Shown: in pieces, positions 17,902 to 26,286 of the stretch
How positions within the stretch are numbered: the stretch's first letter is position 1
Layout: each line of letters starts with the position of its first letter
NCBI RefSeq assembly: GCF_019613795.1
Contig: NZ_CP080429.1
Span: forward strand, 401,501 to 465,500
Reading direction: 5' to 3'
DNA: 64,000 nucleotides
Source: Flavobacterium litorale
GTDB lineage: Bacteria; Bacteroidota; Bacteroidia; Flavobacteriales; Flavobacteriaceae
Translations under genes and position numbers: made by a program
The notes under the pieces: generated by a model
Databases searched by the model: none
The model's input: the letters and a program-made list of their open reading frames with translations, nothing else
What the model was told of the DNA's origin: nothing

Positions 17902-18801
17902 ATGGAAAAAATAAATATACGCCCCACGCAAAACCCTGCAATTGTGAAATTTGAGTTTGAGAACTTTATTGCTAAGGGAAATAACTATGAATATAAAAAC
18001 ATCGACGAAACAGCAAACTCTCCTTTAGCTAAGCAATTGTTCTTTTTGCCGTTTGTAAAATCGGTATATATATCAGGGAACTTTATAGGGATTGAAAAGT
18101 ATTCTATTGTAGAATGGGATGATGTACAGGAAGATGTAGCCAAACAAATTGAAGATTTTGTAAACGATGGCGGCGTAATAGTAACTGAAGATACTACCGC
18201 CAAGAAAAAACTACCTGTAACCATATATGTAGAAACAACCCCCAACCCTGGCGTAATGAAGTTTGTATATAATAAGTTACTAACCAAAGTACCTGCTGAA
18301 TTTAAAAATATTGATGCTACTGCAGCATCGCCACTAGCGCGCGAACTTTTTAAACTACCTTTTGTAAAAGAGGTATTTATTGATGAGAACTACATTTCGG
18401 TTACGAAGTTTGATGTTGCCGAATGGGAAGAGGTAACAGGTGAGGTACGCGCCTTTATTAAAAAGTTTATTGAAGAGGGGAACACGGTAGTAGACGAATC
18501 GATGCTACAACAAACACCCGAAGGCGAAAAACAGCAAGAGGCATATTTTGATGCTTTAGATGTAACATCGCAACGTATTATTAATATTTTAGAAGAATAC
18601 GTAAAACCTGCTGTAGCGGGTGATGGTGGTAACATTGCTTTTGATTCGTACGATGAAAAGGAAAAACGCGTTAAAGTAATATTGCAAGGGGCTTGTAGCG
18701 GATGCCCCTCCTCTACCTTTACCTTAAAAAGTGGTATTGAGAACATGCTAAAGGATATGCTTAACGATAACGACATTCAGGTAGAGGCACTTAATGCATA
18801 A
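17902..18801 (+). CDS. NifU/Nfu-family iron-sulfur cluster scaffold protein with duplicated N-terminal domain
   Basis: Cytosolic Fe-S carrier of 299 residues. Two Nfu N-terminal-type domains lie in tandem: residues ~3-90 (TQNPAIVKFEFENF, then SPLAKQLFFLPFVKSVYI) and ~107-195 (TPNPGVMKFVYNK, then SPLARELFKLPFVKEVFI). The C-terminal NifU domain (~215-299) holds the cluster-binding pair CSGC at Cys265 and Cys268 within LQGACSGCPSST. Eukaryotic and proteobacterial Nfu proteins have one N-terminal domain; the tandem copy is the form seen in flavobacteria. It is a single-gene unit closed by a terminator shared with the convergent pseudouridine synthase gene. Confidence 0.92.
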   Translation: MEKINIRPTQNPAIVKFEFENFIAKGNNYEYKNIDETANSPLAKQLFFLPFVKSVYISGNFIGIEKYSIVEWDDVQEDVAKQIEDFVNDGGVIVTEDTTAKKKLPVTIYVETTPNPGVMKFVYNKLLTKVPAEFKNIDATAASPLARELFKLPFVKEVFIDENYISVTKFDVAEWEEVTGEVRAFIKKFIEEGNTVVDESMLQQTPEGEKQQEAYFDALDVTSQRIINILEEYVKPAVAGDGGNIAFDSYDEKEKRVKVILQGACSGCPSSTFTLKSGIENMLKDMLNDNDIQVEALNA

Positions 18802-18819
18802 ACCTAAATATATAAAATA

Positions 18820-18847
18820 AAAAATCCCGCTCGGTAGCGGGATTTTT
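18820..18847. terminator. bidirectional terminator between convergent genes
   Basis: AAAATCCCGCT and AGCGGGATTTT form an 11-bp perfect stem around a CGGT loop, with A and T runs on both sides. It serves the Nfu-like gene on the plus strand and the pseudouridine synthase gene on the minus strand. Confidence 0.93.
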
Positions 18848-18851
18848 TATT

Positions 18852-19778
18852 TTATATATTCTTTAAATTGATAATTTCTTGCTCGGTAAGAAAGCGCCAG
18901 TTACCACGTGGTAAATTCTTTTTAGTTAACCCCGCATACGAAACACGGTCTACCTTTAACACATCATATTTAAAACTCTCAAAAATAGCTCTTACAACCC
19001 TAACATTTTGGGTACGCAGTTTTATACCTATTTCCGTTTTAGGTTCGTTTTCAATATAACTAACCTCATCTATATATAATCGGTGTCCGTCAAGCGTTAC
19101 GCCGTTACTCATTTTTTCAAGGTCTTCAAATTTCAGATTTTTATCTAACGATACTTGGTATATTTTAAACGATGTTTGGTTGGGCAACGAAAACTTACGC
19201 AGCATATCCGAGTCGTTCGTAAATAGTAGTAAACCCGTTGTGTTTTTATCCATTCTGCCTATAGGCTGTAATTTTGCCTTTGTAGCATTACGTACCAACT
19301 CCATAACATTACGCATATCCCTATCCTCATCGCCAGACGTTGTAAAGTTTTTAGGCTTGTTTAATAATAAGTACTCTTTCTTTTCGGGTGTAATGGTTAC
19401 ACCATCAAACTCTACCTTATCGTTTAATTTTACCTTGTAACCCATTTCGGTTACTATTTGCCCATTTACCTTTACGTTGCCCGACTCTATATATACATCG
19501 GCATCCCTGCGCGAACATATACCCGAGTTGGCAATGTACTTGTTTAAGCGTATTTCGTCTGGGTTAGTTGGTGTTTTGGGTGCTGCTGTTTTTTTGGCAA
19601 AAGGTTTTCTGCCTTGTAGTGGTTTGCTACTACCGTATGTTTTTTTACCAAATCCTGCCGATTTGTTTCCCGATGGTTTGCGTGTGTTATCATTTCCAGA
19701 ATGCGTTGGCTTCCCAGATTTCTTTCTATCATTACCTCCTCTGTTAGAGGCGCTTCCTCTACTATTCGTATTGCTCAT
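18852..19778 (-). CDS. RsuA/RluB-family ribosomal RNA pseudouridine synthase
   Basis: Converts a specific uridine of ribosomal RNA to pseudouridine. The protein has 308 residues. Residues 1-73 are a low-complexity basic tail rich in Gly, Ser, Asn and Lys, likely an RNA-binding extension. An S4 domain follows (IRLNKYIANSGICSRRDADV to KVEFDG, ~76-126), then the catalytic domain with LLNKPKNFTTS and GRMDKNTTGLLLFTND, in which Asp177 is the presumed nucleophile (Met replaces the more usual Leu of GRLD). The target uridine cannot be read from sequence. It is the last gene of a minus-strand run with ubiA-like, mevalonate kinase and mvaD, 30 bases after the prenyltransferase. Confidence 0.9.
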   Translation of the reverse strand: MSNTNSRGSASNRGGNDRKKSGKPTHSGNDNTRKPSGNKSAGFGKKTYGSSKPLQGRKPFAKKTAAPKTPTNPDEIRLNKYIANSGICSRRDADVYIESGNVKVNGQIVTEMGYKVKLNDKVEFDGVTITPEKKEYLLLNKPKNFTTSGDEDRDMRNVMELVRNATKAKLQPIGRMDKNTTGLLLFTNDSDMLRKFSLPNQTSFKIYQVSLDKNLKFEDLEKMSNGVTLDGHRLYIDEVSYIENEPKTEIGIKLRTQNVRVVRAIFESFKYDVLKVDRVSYAGLTKKNLPRGNWRFLTEQEIINLKNI

Positions 19779-19797
19779 CTGCTTACTATAATTTTTG

Positions 19798-19805
19798 CAA
19801 AGATA
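19798..19805 (-). promoter_or_regulatory. candidate -7 box upstream of the pseudouridine synthase gene
   Basis: CAAAGATA reads TATCTTTG on the minus strand, a match to TAnnTTTG, 20 bases upstream of the ATG. It would give an internal promoter inside the mevalonate operon. No matching -33 element is evident. Confidence 0.35.
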
Positions 19806-19808
19806 CTA

Positions 19809-20729
19809 TTAAATACCAGACAATAGCTTCCTGCCGTGTACTAATACCGAAGGCTCTATAAGTATAATACAAAACACGCCTGCCACAATAAGGAGTTTAA
19901 GGATGTTGTGGAGTTGCAGGTACTGTTTTGGGCTCTCGGCTTTCCAGAGTTGTAACAGAAAGTACATAATTACAATCATACCTATATAAAAGTAAATATC
20001 CATATAACCTACATCGTAAACATCAATAAGTAGGTACACGGGTATAAGCGTAAGAAAGGTAAGTAAGGTTATTATTTTTTTAGATGTTTTTTCGCCAAAC
20101 ATTACGGGTATAGTACGATAGTTATTGGCAAGGTCGCCCGTAACATTTTGCAAGTCTTTTATTAACTCGCGCGTAAGTATTAATAAGTATAAAAAAGTAG
20201 CATGGGCAAAAATTACCTCGTAAAAATTTTTAAAATACATGAGTATGGCAAAAAAAGGCAATATGGCTAAAAAGGCAGCGGTAAGGTTGCCTATAACGGG
20301 ATATCGTTTTAGTTTGTGCGAATAAAACCATATTAGGAAGATGTAAACCGCAAAAAACACCACTGCACGCCACGATACTATAAATGCGAGTAATGTTACT
20401 AGTGCGTTGAGCGTAAAATAAACATATAGTTTGGTTTGCTGGCTTACCAACCTATCCAACATCGATTTTTTGGGGCGGTTAATAAGGTCTTTCTTAGCAT
20501 CGTAAAAATTATTAATAATGTACCCCGAAGCTATGGTTAGGGACGATGCCAATACAATAATAAACAAATCTACATCCAGTAGTATATCCAACGCTCTGCG
20601 CTCCTTATCCAATATAAATACAGCCGATAGGTATTGCGCCAAAGCAATTACAGGAATATTATAGCCTCGTACTACAGAGAAGAGGCTAAGAATTTTCATC
20701 AGGATTAATTTTGTTTTCCTTGATGCCAT
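19809..20729 (-). CDS. UbiA-family prenyltransferase (geranylgeranylglycerol-phosphate geranylgeranyltransferase-like)
   Basis: Integral-membrane prenyltransferase of 306 residues with about eight hydrophobic segments. The two Asp-rich metal/diphosphate sites are visible: NNFYDAKKDLINRP (about residues 90-104) and LIKDLQNVTGDLANNYRT (about 190-207). Flavobacterial members are commonly named geranylgeranylglycerol-phosphate geranylgeranyltransferase, but the acceptor is not established by sequence; a quinone-pathway or other lipid role is possible. The start could be Met1 or the Met at residue 11 (MKILSLFSV). It lies 21 bases after mevalonate kinase, which ties it to the use of isoprenoid diphosphates. 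Confidence 0.85.
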   Translation of the reverse strand: MASRKTKLILMKILSLFSVVRGYNIPVIALAQYLSAVFILDKERRALDILLDVDLFIIVLASSLTIASGYIINNFYDAKKDLINRPKKSMLDRLVSQQTKLYVYFTLNALVTLLAFIVSWRAVVFFAVYIFLIWFYSHKLKRYPVIGNLTAAFLAILPFFAILMYFKNFYEVIFAHATFLYLLILTRELIKDLQNVTGDLANNYRTIPVMFGEKTSKKIITLLTFLTLIPVYLLIDVYDVGYMDIYFYIGMIVIMYFLLQLWKAESPKQYLQLHNILKLLIVAGVFCIILIEPSVLVHGRKLLSGI

Positions 20730-20750
20730 AAAAAGGGATGTAAAAAATGA

Positions 20751-21689
20751 TTAAAACTGATAAACTACTTCTAGCTTATGCCCTTTTAATGCTTTTTTCG
20801 CTTTGTCTATATCTTCGGTAAAGCCCAGTATGTAGCCTCCACCACCCGAGCCACAAAGCTTAAGGTAGTAATCGTTCGTTTCAATACCTTTTTGCCAAAG
20901 CTCATGAAACTGCTCTGGTATCATGGGTTTAAAGTTGTTAAGTACAACTTTAGATAGTTTTTTGGTATTGGCAAATAACGATTTAAAGTCGCCGTGTAAA
21001 AAGTTTTCTACACAAGCATCGGTATATTTTACAAATTGTTTTTTAAGCATATCGCGGAACCCTTGCTCTTTTAGGTTTTCCATAAAAATGGATACCATTG
21101 GGGCGGTTTCGCCTACAATACCCGAATCTAATAAAAACACAGCGCCTTTACCATCGGCTATTTGGCTGGGTATGCCTGTAGCCTCTATGTTATCTTTAGA
21201 GTTAATAAGTATCGGGATGCTTAGGTAACTGTTTAAAGGATCGAGCCCTGAACTTTTGCCATGGAAAAACGATTCCATTTGCGCAAATATTGTTTTAAGT
21301 GCTAGTAGTTTTTCGCGCGTTAAGTTTTCTAGTACCGTTATTTTATCTTTAGCATACTCATCGTATATAGCAGCAACCAATGCACCACTACTCCCCACAC
21401 CATAACCCTGCGGAATGGTAGAATCGAAATACATACCATCGGCAACGTGTTGGTTTAACGTATCAATATCAAACTGTACTAAATCAGGATTTTCTGTTTG
21501 TAATGTTTCTAGGTAATCTACAAAACGCTTTAGGTTTGCGTTAGATTGTAATGCCTCCTCAGATGTATTGCCATCTTGCTTTAATGCACCATTATAAAAA
21601 TTGTAGGGTATAGATAACCCTTTAGAATCTTTAATAATTCCGTACTCTCCGAAGAGTAGTATTTTTGAGTAAAACAAAGGTCCTTTCAT
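20751..21689 (-). CDS. mevalonate kinase-like GHMP kinase
   Basis: GHMP-fold sugar/mevalonate kinase of 312 residues, assigned to phosphorylation of mevalonate. It shows the N-terminal SKILLFGEYGII, the ATP-binding PQGYGVGSSGALVAAI, and the C-terminal glycine loop LCGSGGGGYILGF. It lies directly after diphosphomevalonate decarboxylase on the same strand (48 bases apart), which supports the mevalonate pathway. No phosphomevalonate kinase gene lies in the window, so it may be elsewhere, or this enzyme may accept more than one substrate; the sequence does not decide. The ATG at 21689 gives the expected N-terminus. Confidence 0.85.
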   Translation of the reverse strand: MKGPLFYSKILLFGEYGIIKDSKGLSIPYNFYNGALKQDGNTSEEALQSNANLKRFVDYLETLQTENPDLVQFDIDTLNQHVADGMYFDSTIPQGYGVGSSGALVAAIYDEYAKDKITVLENLTREKLLALKTIFAQMESFFHGKSSGLDPLNSYLSIPILINSKDNIEATGIPSQIADGKGAVFLLDSGIVGETAPMVSIFMENLKEQGFRDMLKKQFVKYTDACVENFLHGDFKSLFANTKKLSKVVLNNFKPMIPEQFHELWQKGIETNDYYLKLCGSGGGGYILGFTEDIDKAKKALKGHKLEVVYQF

Positions 21690-21737
21690 CGAGGCTAATT
21701 TTTATTAAAGGTAATTAAAAAACAATACATACTAAAA

Positions 21738-22820
21738 TTAATACTGTACTGCTCCTTTACCTAGTATATCACAAAGGTACTGACTGTTTTGGCAGTATGC
21801 AACTAATTCATTCTTAATAAATTCCAAAATTTTCACACTATCTCTTTCAGGATAAAGCACATGCACGTTTGCACCAGCATCTAGCGTAAAGCATACGGGT
21901 ATGCCTGTAGCTGCCCTAAACTCCCATATTTTATTTATTATTTGTAGCGTATTGGGCTTCATTAATATAAAATACGGCATGGACGTCATCATCATAGCAT
22001 GTAGCGTTAATGCTTCGCTTTCTACTACATTTATAAACAGCTCCGTATTACCATTGCGCAAAGCCTCTTTTACTTTAGATAAATTATGGTGCGCCTGTGC
22101 AAAGCGTTGTGTTGCGTACGGATGCCCGTGCATAAGGTTATGCCCAACAGTGCTAGATACTTGTTTTTCGCCTTTATCTACCAACAAAATAGTATCCTGA
22201 TAGTTTTCGAATATAGGGTGTACAGCATCTAGTAACGGAACACCAAACAAATCGGCACTATGCTCCGTCTGCTCATGTTCGCCCCAAACTACTATGCTAC
22301 CTTTTACACTTCGGCAGGCACTACCACTGCCCAATCGGGCTAAAAACGATGCTTTCTTATAAAAATAATCGTCCGTCATATCAGGATTTAGCAAACGCTC
22401 TACACTCATAAGGTTCATGGCAAGTGCTGCCATACCCGATGCTGATGATGCTATACCCGAACTGTGCGGAAATGTATTTTCGGTATGGATGGTAAAATGA
22501 TAATCTGATAGGAAAGGCAAGTAAGCTGCTATACGCTGAAAGAATTTTTCGATTTTAGGTCGGAAACTTTCTTTGGGTTGGCCTTCAAAAAATAAATCGA
22601 ATGAAAATTGCGTATCGTTATCTTTCTTCTGGAAATCGAGCGTTGTAATGGTTTTACAGTTATTAAGCGTAAAACTTATGGAGGGGTTGGCAGGAATTTG
22701 GTTTTCCTTTTTTCCCCAGTATTTTACTAATGCTATGTTACTAGGTGCACTCCACTTAAAACTACCCTCATTGGCAGTATGCGTATACCCTTTAGGGATA
22801 AAATCCTTTTCGGAAAGCAT
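21738..22820 (-). CDS. mvaD: diphosphomevalonate decarboxylase
   Basis: ATP-dependent decarboxylation of mevalonate diphosphate to isopentenyl diphosphate, in the cytosol. The 360-residue protein shows the family signatures WSAPSNIALVKYWGKK near the N-terminus, PHSSGIASSASGMAALAMN (phosphate loop), ARLGSGSACRS and FTLDAGANVHVLY (catalytic Asp region). It heads a minus-strand operon with mevalonate kinase, a UbiA prenyltransferase and a pseudouridine synthase, and is divergent from tspO (79 bases between starts). Confidence 0.95.
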   Translation of the reverse strand: MLSEKDFIPKGYTHTANEGSFKWSAPSNIALVKYWGKKENQIPANPSISFTLNNCKTITTLDFQKKDNDTQFSFDLFFEGQPKESFRPKIEKFFQRIAAYLPFLSDYHFTIHTENTFPHSSGIASSASGMAALAMNLMSVERLLNPDMTDDYFYKKASFLARLGSGSACRSVKGSIVVWGEHEQTEHSADLFGVPLLDAVHPIFENYQDTILLVDKGEKQVSSTVGHNLMHGHPYATQRFAQAHHNLSKVKEALRNGNTELFINVVESEALTLHAMMMTSMPYFILMKPNTLQIINKIWEFRAATGIPVCFTLDAGANVHVLYPERDSVKILEFIKNELVAYCQNSQYLCDILGKGAVQY

Positions 22821-22836
22821 ATCTTAAAAATTTATG

Positions 22837-22884
22837 CAAATATAGTTTTTTGTAGATAGATACCATTTTTGTTTGTTAATTTTG
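22837..22884. promoter_or_regulatory. divergent promoter region between mvaD and tspO
   Basis: CAAATATA at 22837-22844 is a minus-strand TATATTTG box for mvaD. TAATTTTG at 22877-22884 is a plus-strand -7 box for tspO, with a TTTG at 22849-22852 as possible -33 element; the 24-base spacing is longer than ideal. Both starts follow at short distance. Confidence 0.4.
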
Positions 22885-22899
22885 GGAAAAAACTAACGC

Positions 22900-23373
22900 A
22901 TGCCAAAAATTTTAAAAATAGTTATAATGGTGGTTACCTGCTTGGCGGTAGGTTACCTATCGGGCGAGGTAACCCGCGAGAGTGTTACTACATGGTACAC
23001 TACTATTGAGAAACCTTTTTTTAACCCGCCCAATTGGCTGTTTGCGCCCGTATGGGGCATGCTGTATGTATTTATGGGTGTGGCAGCAGGCTTGGTATGG
23101 GCACGTATAGATTACCAAAAGGAGCTTGTTAAAAAGGGGCTTACTTTTTTTGCTATACAATTGGGGTTAAATGCACTGTGGTCGTACCTGTTTTTTGGGT
23201 TGCACAATCCGTTACTAGCACTTATAGAGCTTGTATTGCTTTGGCTAATGATATACGAAACCTACTACCTTTTTAAAAAGGTAAATAAAATAGCAGGTTA
23301 CTTGTTTATACCCTACCTAGCATGGGTAACGTTTGCAGGTGTTTTAAACGCTGCTATATGGTGGCTAAACTAA
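22900..23373 (+). CDS. tspO: TspO/MBR family tryptophan-rich sensory protein
   Basis: Five-helix membrane protein of 157 residues. It has the family's Trp- and Pro-rich blocks: WYTTIEKPFFNPPNWLFAPVW, then LGLNALWSYLFFGLHNP and, at the end, YLAWVTFAGVLNAAIWWLN. TspO proteins bind porphyrins and other hydrophobic ligands and act in stress responses; the ligand here is unknown. It is divergent from mvaD and appears monocistronic. Confidence 0.93.
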   Translation: MPKILKIVIMVVTCLAVGYLSGEVTRESVTTWYTTIEKPFFNPPNWLFAPVWGMLYVFMGVAAGLVWARIDYQKELVKKGLTFFAIQLGLNALWSYLFFGLHNPLLALIELVLLWLMIYETYYLFKKVNKIAGYLFIPYLAWVTFAGVLNAAIWWLN

Positions 23374-23386
23374 ATATAAGGTAGCT

Positions 23387-23485
23387 TTAACTGGATTTTA
23401 CGGGTAGTATTTTTTTAATTTTTGTTGCAAAATCTTTGCAATAGAGGTACAAAACATAAAGTAGTAATAGGAGTATACTTTTCAT
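23387..23485 (-). CDS. possible 32-residue membrane micropeptide
   Basis: An ATG at 23485 opens a 32-residue frame with a hydrophobic helix (MKSILLLLLYVLYLYC) and a basic tail. It fills part of the gap between tspO and the lipoprotein gene. No ribosome-binding site or clear promoter is seen, and such a short frame can occur by chance. Confidence 0.25.
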   Translation of the reverse strand: MKSILLLLLYVLYLYCKDFATKIKKILPVKSS

Positions 23486-23598
23486 GGCGTAACTTTTTGA
23501 ATTAGTATATTTATTAGATGCTGTACCTGTAAAACAGTTGCCTAACTATTTTACCTACCTGCGCATTAAAAAAATATACTTTTACGATATAGATACAA

Positions 23599-23624
23599 TT
23601 AAAAAAGCTCCTGTAGAGGAGCTT
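23599..23624 (-). terminator. terminator of the lipoprotein gene
   Basis: AAGCTCCT and AGGAGCTT pair around a GTAG loop (23605-23624); on the minus strand a run of six T follows. It lies 24 bases past the stop of the gene ending at 23648. Confidence 0.85.
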
Positions 23625-23647
23625 CTTAATTGTATAAACAAAATAAC

Positions 23648-24226
23648 TTAATTTTTAAGGATAACAAACCAATCCCAATCCACAGGGTTACCTGCACCTG
23701 CACTTGGGGTGTATAAAAATAAATTTACTTTAGCCGTAGGGTTTGCAGCACGGTACTCTTTTACCAACTGTAAATTAGCAACAGCATCCCAAATAGCAGT
23801 ATAATTTATTAGTTCAGGATAGTTATTAAAATCACTATATTGTACCAATTCGATATCGGTTGCTACAGGCATAGGGGTTGGTGTAGTTACAGTTGCAAAA
23901 GTATTGGTTGCGTTAAGTGCTTCAGGGTACGTCATTTCGCCTGAGCCATTCCAAACAATAGTTCCTTCAAAAATAGGAGCATTAGCCTCCTCGTACTTTA
24001 AAACTATGTCGCCAAAATCGCCTGGCTCGATGTAACTTGTTGCAATTGTAAAATTGTCGTAATCATCAAAGGTAAGTTCTTTCCCACCTTCAAAAGTGTT
24101 GGTTTGCATGTCTACCTTTAAAAGTAGCACATTGTTGTCGGGTTGATTTGCTAACGGGGCAGCATCGTCATCAGAGCATGCGCCCATAAAAAGGGATAGC
24201 CCCAATAATAAAATTGTCTTTTTCAT
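23648..24226 (-). CDS. hypothetical lipoprotein
   Basis: A 192-residue protein with a lipoprotein signal (LGLSLFMGAC, lipid-accepting Cys17) followed by SDDD, an acidic stretch typical of flavobacterial surface-exposed lipoproteins. The mature part begins NNVLLLKVDMQTNTFEGG and is predicted to be mainly beta strands; it ends in VDWDWFVILKN. I do not recognise the family. It is flanked by its own terminator and a 66-base gap from the next upstream gene, so it is probably a single-gene unit. Confidence 0.8.
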   Translation of the reverse strand: MKKTILLLGLSLFMGACSDDDAAPLANQPDNNVLLLKVDMQTNTFEGGKELTFDDYDNFTIATSYIEPGDFGDIVLKYEEANAPIFEGTIVWNGSGEMTYPEALNATNTFATVTTPTPMPVATDIELVQYSDFNNYPELINYTAIWDAVANLQLVKEYRAANPTAKVNLFLYTPSAGAGNPVDWDWFVILKN

Positions 24227-24292
24227 AATGCATTTTAATGTTTTAGTTCACCCTATAGATGATACAATTGTAAAATAGTTGCGTTGCTACAC

Positions 24293-25513
24293 CTATTTTT
24301 TATTAAGAATTGTTTGGGCAGCTAGGTAACCGCTTGTCCATGCATTTTGGAAATTAAAGCCCCCTGTAATGGCATCAACATTCATTATTTCACCTGCAAA
24401 GTACAGGTTATCAAGCATTTTACTCTGCATCGTTTTAAAATTAATTTCTTTGAGTTCTATGCCTCCCGCAGTAACAAATTCTTCTTTAAAGGTACTCTTA
24501 CCATTTACATTAAATTCGGCATTTACAAGCTGATTTGCCAATGCATTAAGTTGTTTTGCCGTGGCATCTGCCCAACGTGTAGCAGCATCTATACCCGAAG
24601 CCAATACGAGGCTCTCCCACAAACGATTTGGAAAATTAAAAGGCGATTTTTTAGCTATTTGTTTTTTAGCTTGTTCGTGTTTTAAGCTTTTTAAAACATC
24701 TAAGCAGTCGTTAAACAAAACATCGTTAAGCCAGTTAACTTTTAGGGTAAATTGGTAGTTTTTAGCAGCCAATTCACGTGCTCCCCATGCCGACAGGCGC
24801 AGTATTCCCGGACCACTCATACCCCAGTGGGTTATTAGTAAAGGTCCTGATGCTTCGAGCTTGGTATTTTTTACTTTTACCGATGCGAGTGCCGAAACAC
24901 CCATAAGGTTTTTAATCCGAGCATCTTTAATATTAAAGGTAAATAACGACGGTACGGGTGGCACTATACTATGCCCTAAACCCTGTAACATTTGCCAAAT
25001 TTTCGGGTTACTCCCTGTAGTCATTACCAAATCTTCGCAAAGGTAGTTTTCGTTTTGGGTAGTTATTTTCCAATGCGATGCTGCTTTGTATACAGATTGT
25101 ATGCTTTGGCTTGTAAGTACTTGTATGCCTAGCTTTTGGGTTGCTTCTAAAAAACAATCGATAATGGTTTGGGAGCTATCCGTAATGGGAAACATTCGCC
25201 CATCGTCCTCAATTTTTAAAGTTACACCATGCTGCTCAAACCAATCAATAGTATCGCCTGTGCAGAATTTATTAAAAGGTCCTCGTAGTTCTTTTTCGCC
25301 GCGCGGATAATACGTAACCAAATCGTTCGGTACAAAACAAGCATGGGTTACGTTGCAACGCCCACCACCCGAAATGCGCACTTTAGAGAGTACCTCCTTA
25401 CCACGCTCCAGTATGGCTATTTTTACGTTAGGGTTTGCCTCGGCAATATTAATGGCAGTAAAAAAACCTGCTGCCCCACCCCCTGCTATTACAACATCGA
25501 AACTTTTACTCAT
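24293..25513 (-). CDS. HI0933-family NAD(P)/FAD-dependent oxidoreductase
   Basis: Flavoprotein of the HI0933/YhiN (BaiN-like) family, 406 residues, near the usual length. It has an N-terminal dinucleotide-binding loop VVIAGGGAAGFFTAINIAE, a conserved KVRISGGGRCNVTHA segment, MTTGSNPKIWQML, ALITHWGMSGPGIL-like sequence in the middle, and the C-terminal FAD contact GGFNFQNAWTSGYLAA. The substrate is not known. Its ATG overlaps the stop of the glycerophosphodiesterase gene by four bases (ATGA type), so the two are translationally coupled. Confidence 0.9.
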   Translation of the reverse strand: MSKSFDVVIAGGGAAGFFTAINIAEANPNVKIAILERGKEVLSKVRISGGGRCNVTHACFVPNDLVTYYPRGEKELRGPFNKFCTGDTIDWFEQHGVTLKIEDDGRMFPITDSSQTIIDCFLEATQKLGIQVLTSQSIQSVYKAASHWKITTQNENYLCEDLVMTTGSNPKIWQMLQGLGHSIVPPVPSLFTFNIKDARIKNLMGVSALASVKVKNTKLEASGPLLITHWGMSGPGILRLSAWGARELAAKNYQFTLKVNWLNDVLFNDCLDVLKSLKHEQAKKQIAKKSPFNFPNRLWESLVLASGIDAATRWADATAKQLNALANQLVNAEFNVNGKSTFKEEFVTAGGIELKEINFKTMQSKMLDNLYFAGEIMNVDAITGGFNFQNAWTSGYLAAQTILNKK

Positions 25514-26196
25514 AATCGGTCGGGATAATCAGATATTATACCATCTACGTTATACAATTGTACACGTGCTATATCTTCGGGTTCGTTTACCGTCCAAGTA
25601 TAAATTTTATAGCCTGCATCGTGCGCTCGCTTTACATTGGTTTGGGTAAGTAATGAGTAGTGTGGGTGTATGGCTTTCGCCGAAAACTCCAAAGCCCAAT
25701 CCATTGCCCGTGCAATACTGGCTTGGGTTAGTATACCCAAAGCTACATTAGGGTTTAAAGCATGCAATTGCTCTAACTCATTGTACTGAAAACTGGATAC
25801 TATAAAACGGGTATAACTGTATTTTTTTTCGGTTATATAATGTGCTAATAGTTTTGCTAGAGGTACTGCGGTATGCCTCCCCTTCATTTCTATATTAATA
25901 AAGCATTTACCTTGTAAAAGCTGCAATACCTCATCTAACGTTGGTATGGTATGCCCGCCTGTAATGGTGAGTGCTTTTAATTCGGTAAGCGTCATTTGGT
26001 GTACTTCTCCACTACGGTTCGTCAATCTGTCTACTGTAAAATCATGAAAGACTACCAATTCTCCTGTAGCACATACGTGTACATCAAGTTCAATGGCATT
26101 TGCCCCTAATGCTAATGCTTTTTTAAAAGAGGCTAACGTATTTTCGGTAACATGCCCTTTTGCGCCCCTATGCCCTATTTTTAGCATTGCTGCCAT
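25510..26196 (-). CDS. glycerophosphodiester phosphodiesterase
   Basis: TIM-barrel GDPD enzyme of 228 residues that splits glycerophosphodiesters to glycerol-3-phosphate and an alcohol. Active-site residues visible by motif: GHRGAKG with His9 and Arg10, ENT nearby, IELDVH with Glu36 and Asp38, and VVFHD with His51. It has no signal peptide, so it is likely cytosolic. The start may be Met1 or Met4. It is the first gene of a two-gene unit with the overlapping flavoprotein gene and lies just downstream of the terminator that closes the starch locus. Confidence 0.92.
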   Translation of the reverse strand: MAAMLKIGHRGAKGHVTENTLASFKKALALGANAIELDVHVCATGELVVFHDFTVDRLTNRSGEVHQMTLTELKALTITGGHTIPTLDEVLQLLQGKCFINIEMKGRHTAVPLAKLLAHYITEKKYSYTRFIVSSFQYNELEQLHALNPNVALGILTQASIARAMDWALEFSAKAIHPHYSLLTQTNVKRAHDAGYKIYTWTVNEPEDIARVQLYNVDGIISDYPDRL

Positions 26197-26230
26197 AGTA
26201 AAATTTTTGGGTAAAGATAGGTTTTAAATA

Positions 26231-26264
26231 CAAAAAAGCACAAACCTAATGGTTTGTGCTTTTA
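26231..26264 (-). terminator. terminator closing the minus arm of the starch locus
   Basis: AAAAGCACAAACC and GGTTTGTGCTTTT form a 13-bp perfect stem with a TAAT loop, followed by T on the minus strand. It lies 23 bases past the stop at 26287. Confidence 0.93.
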
Positions 26265-26286
26265 CTAAATAGCAAGTATATAGTGA

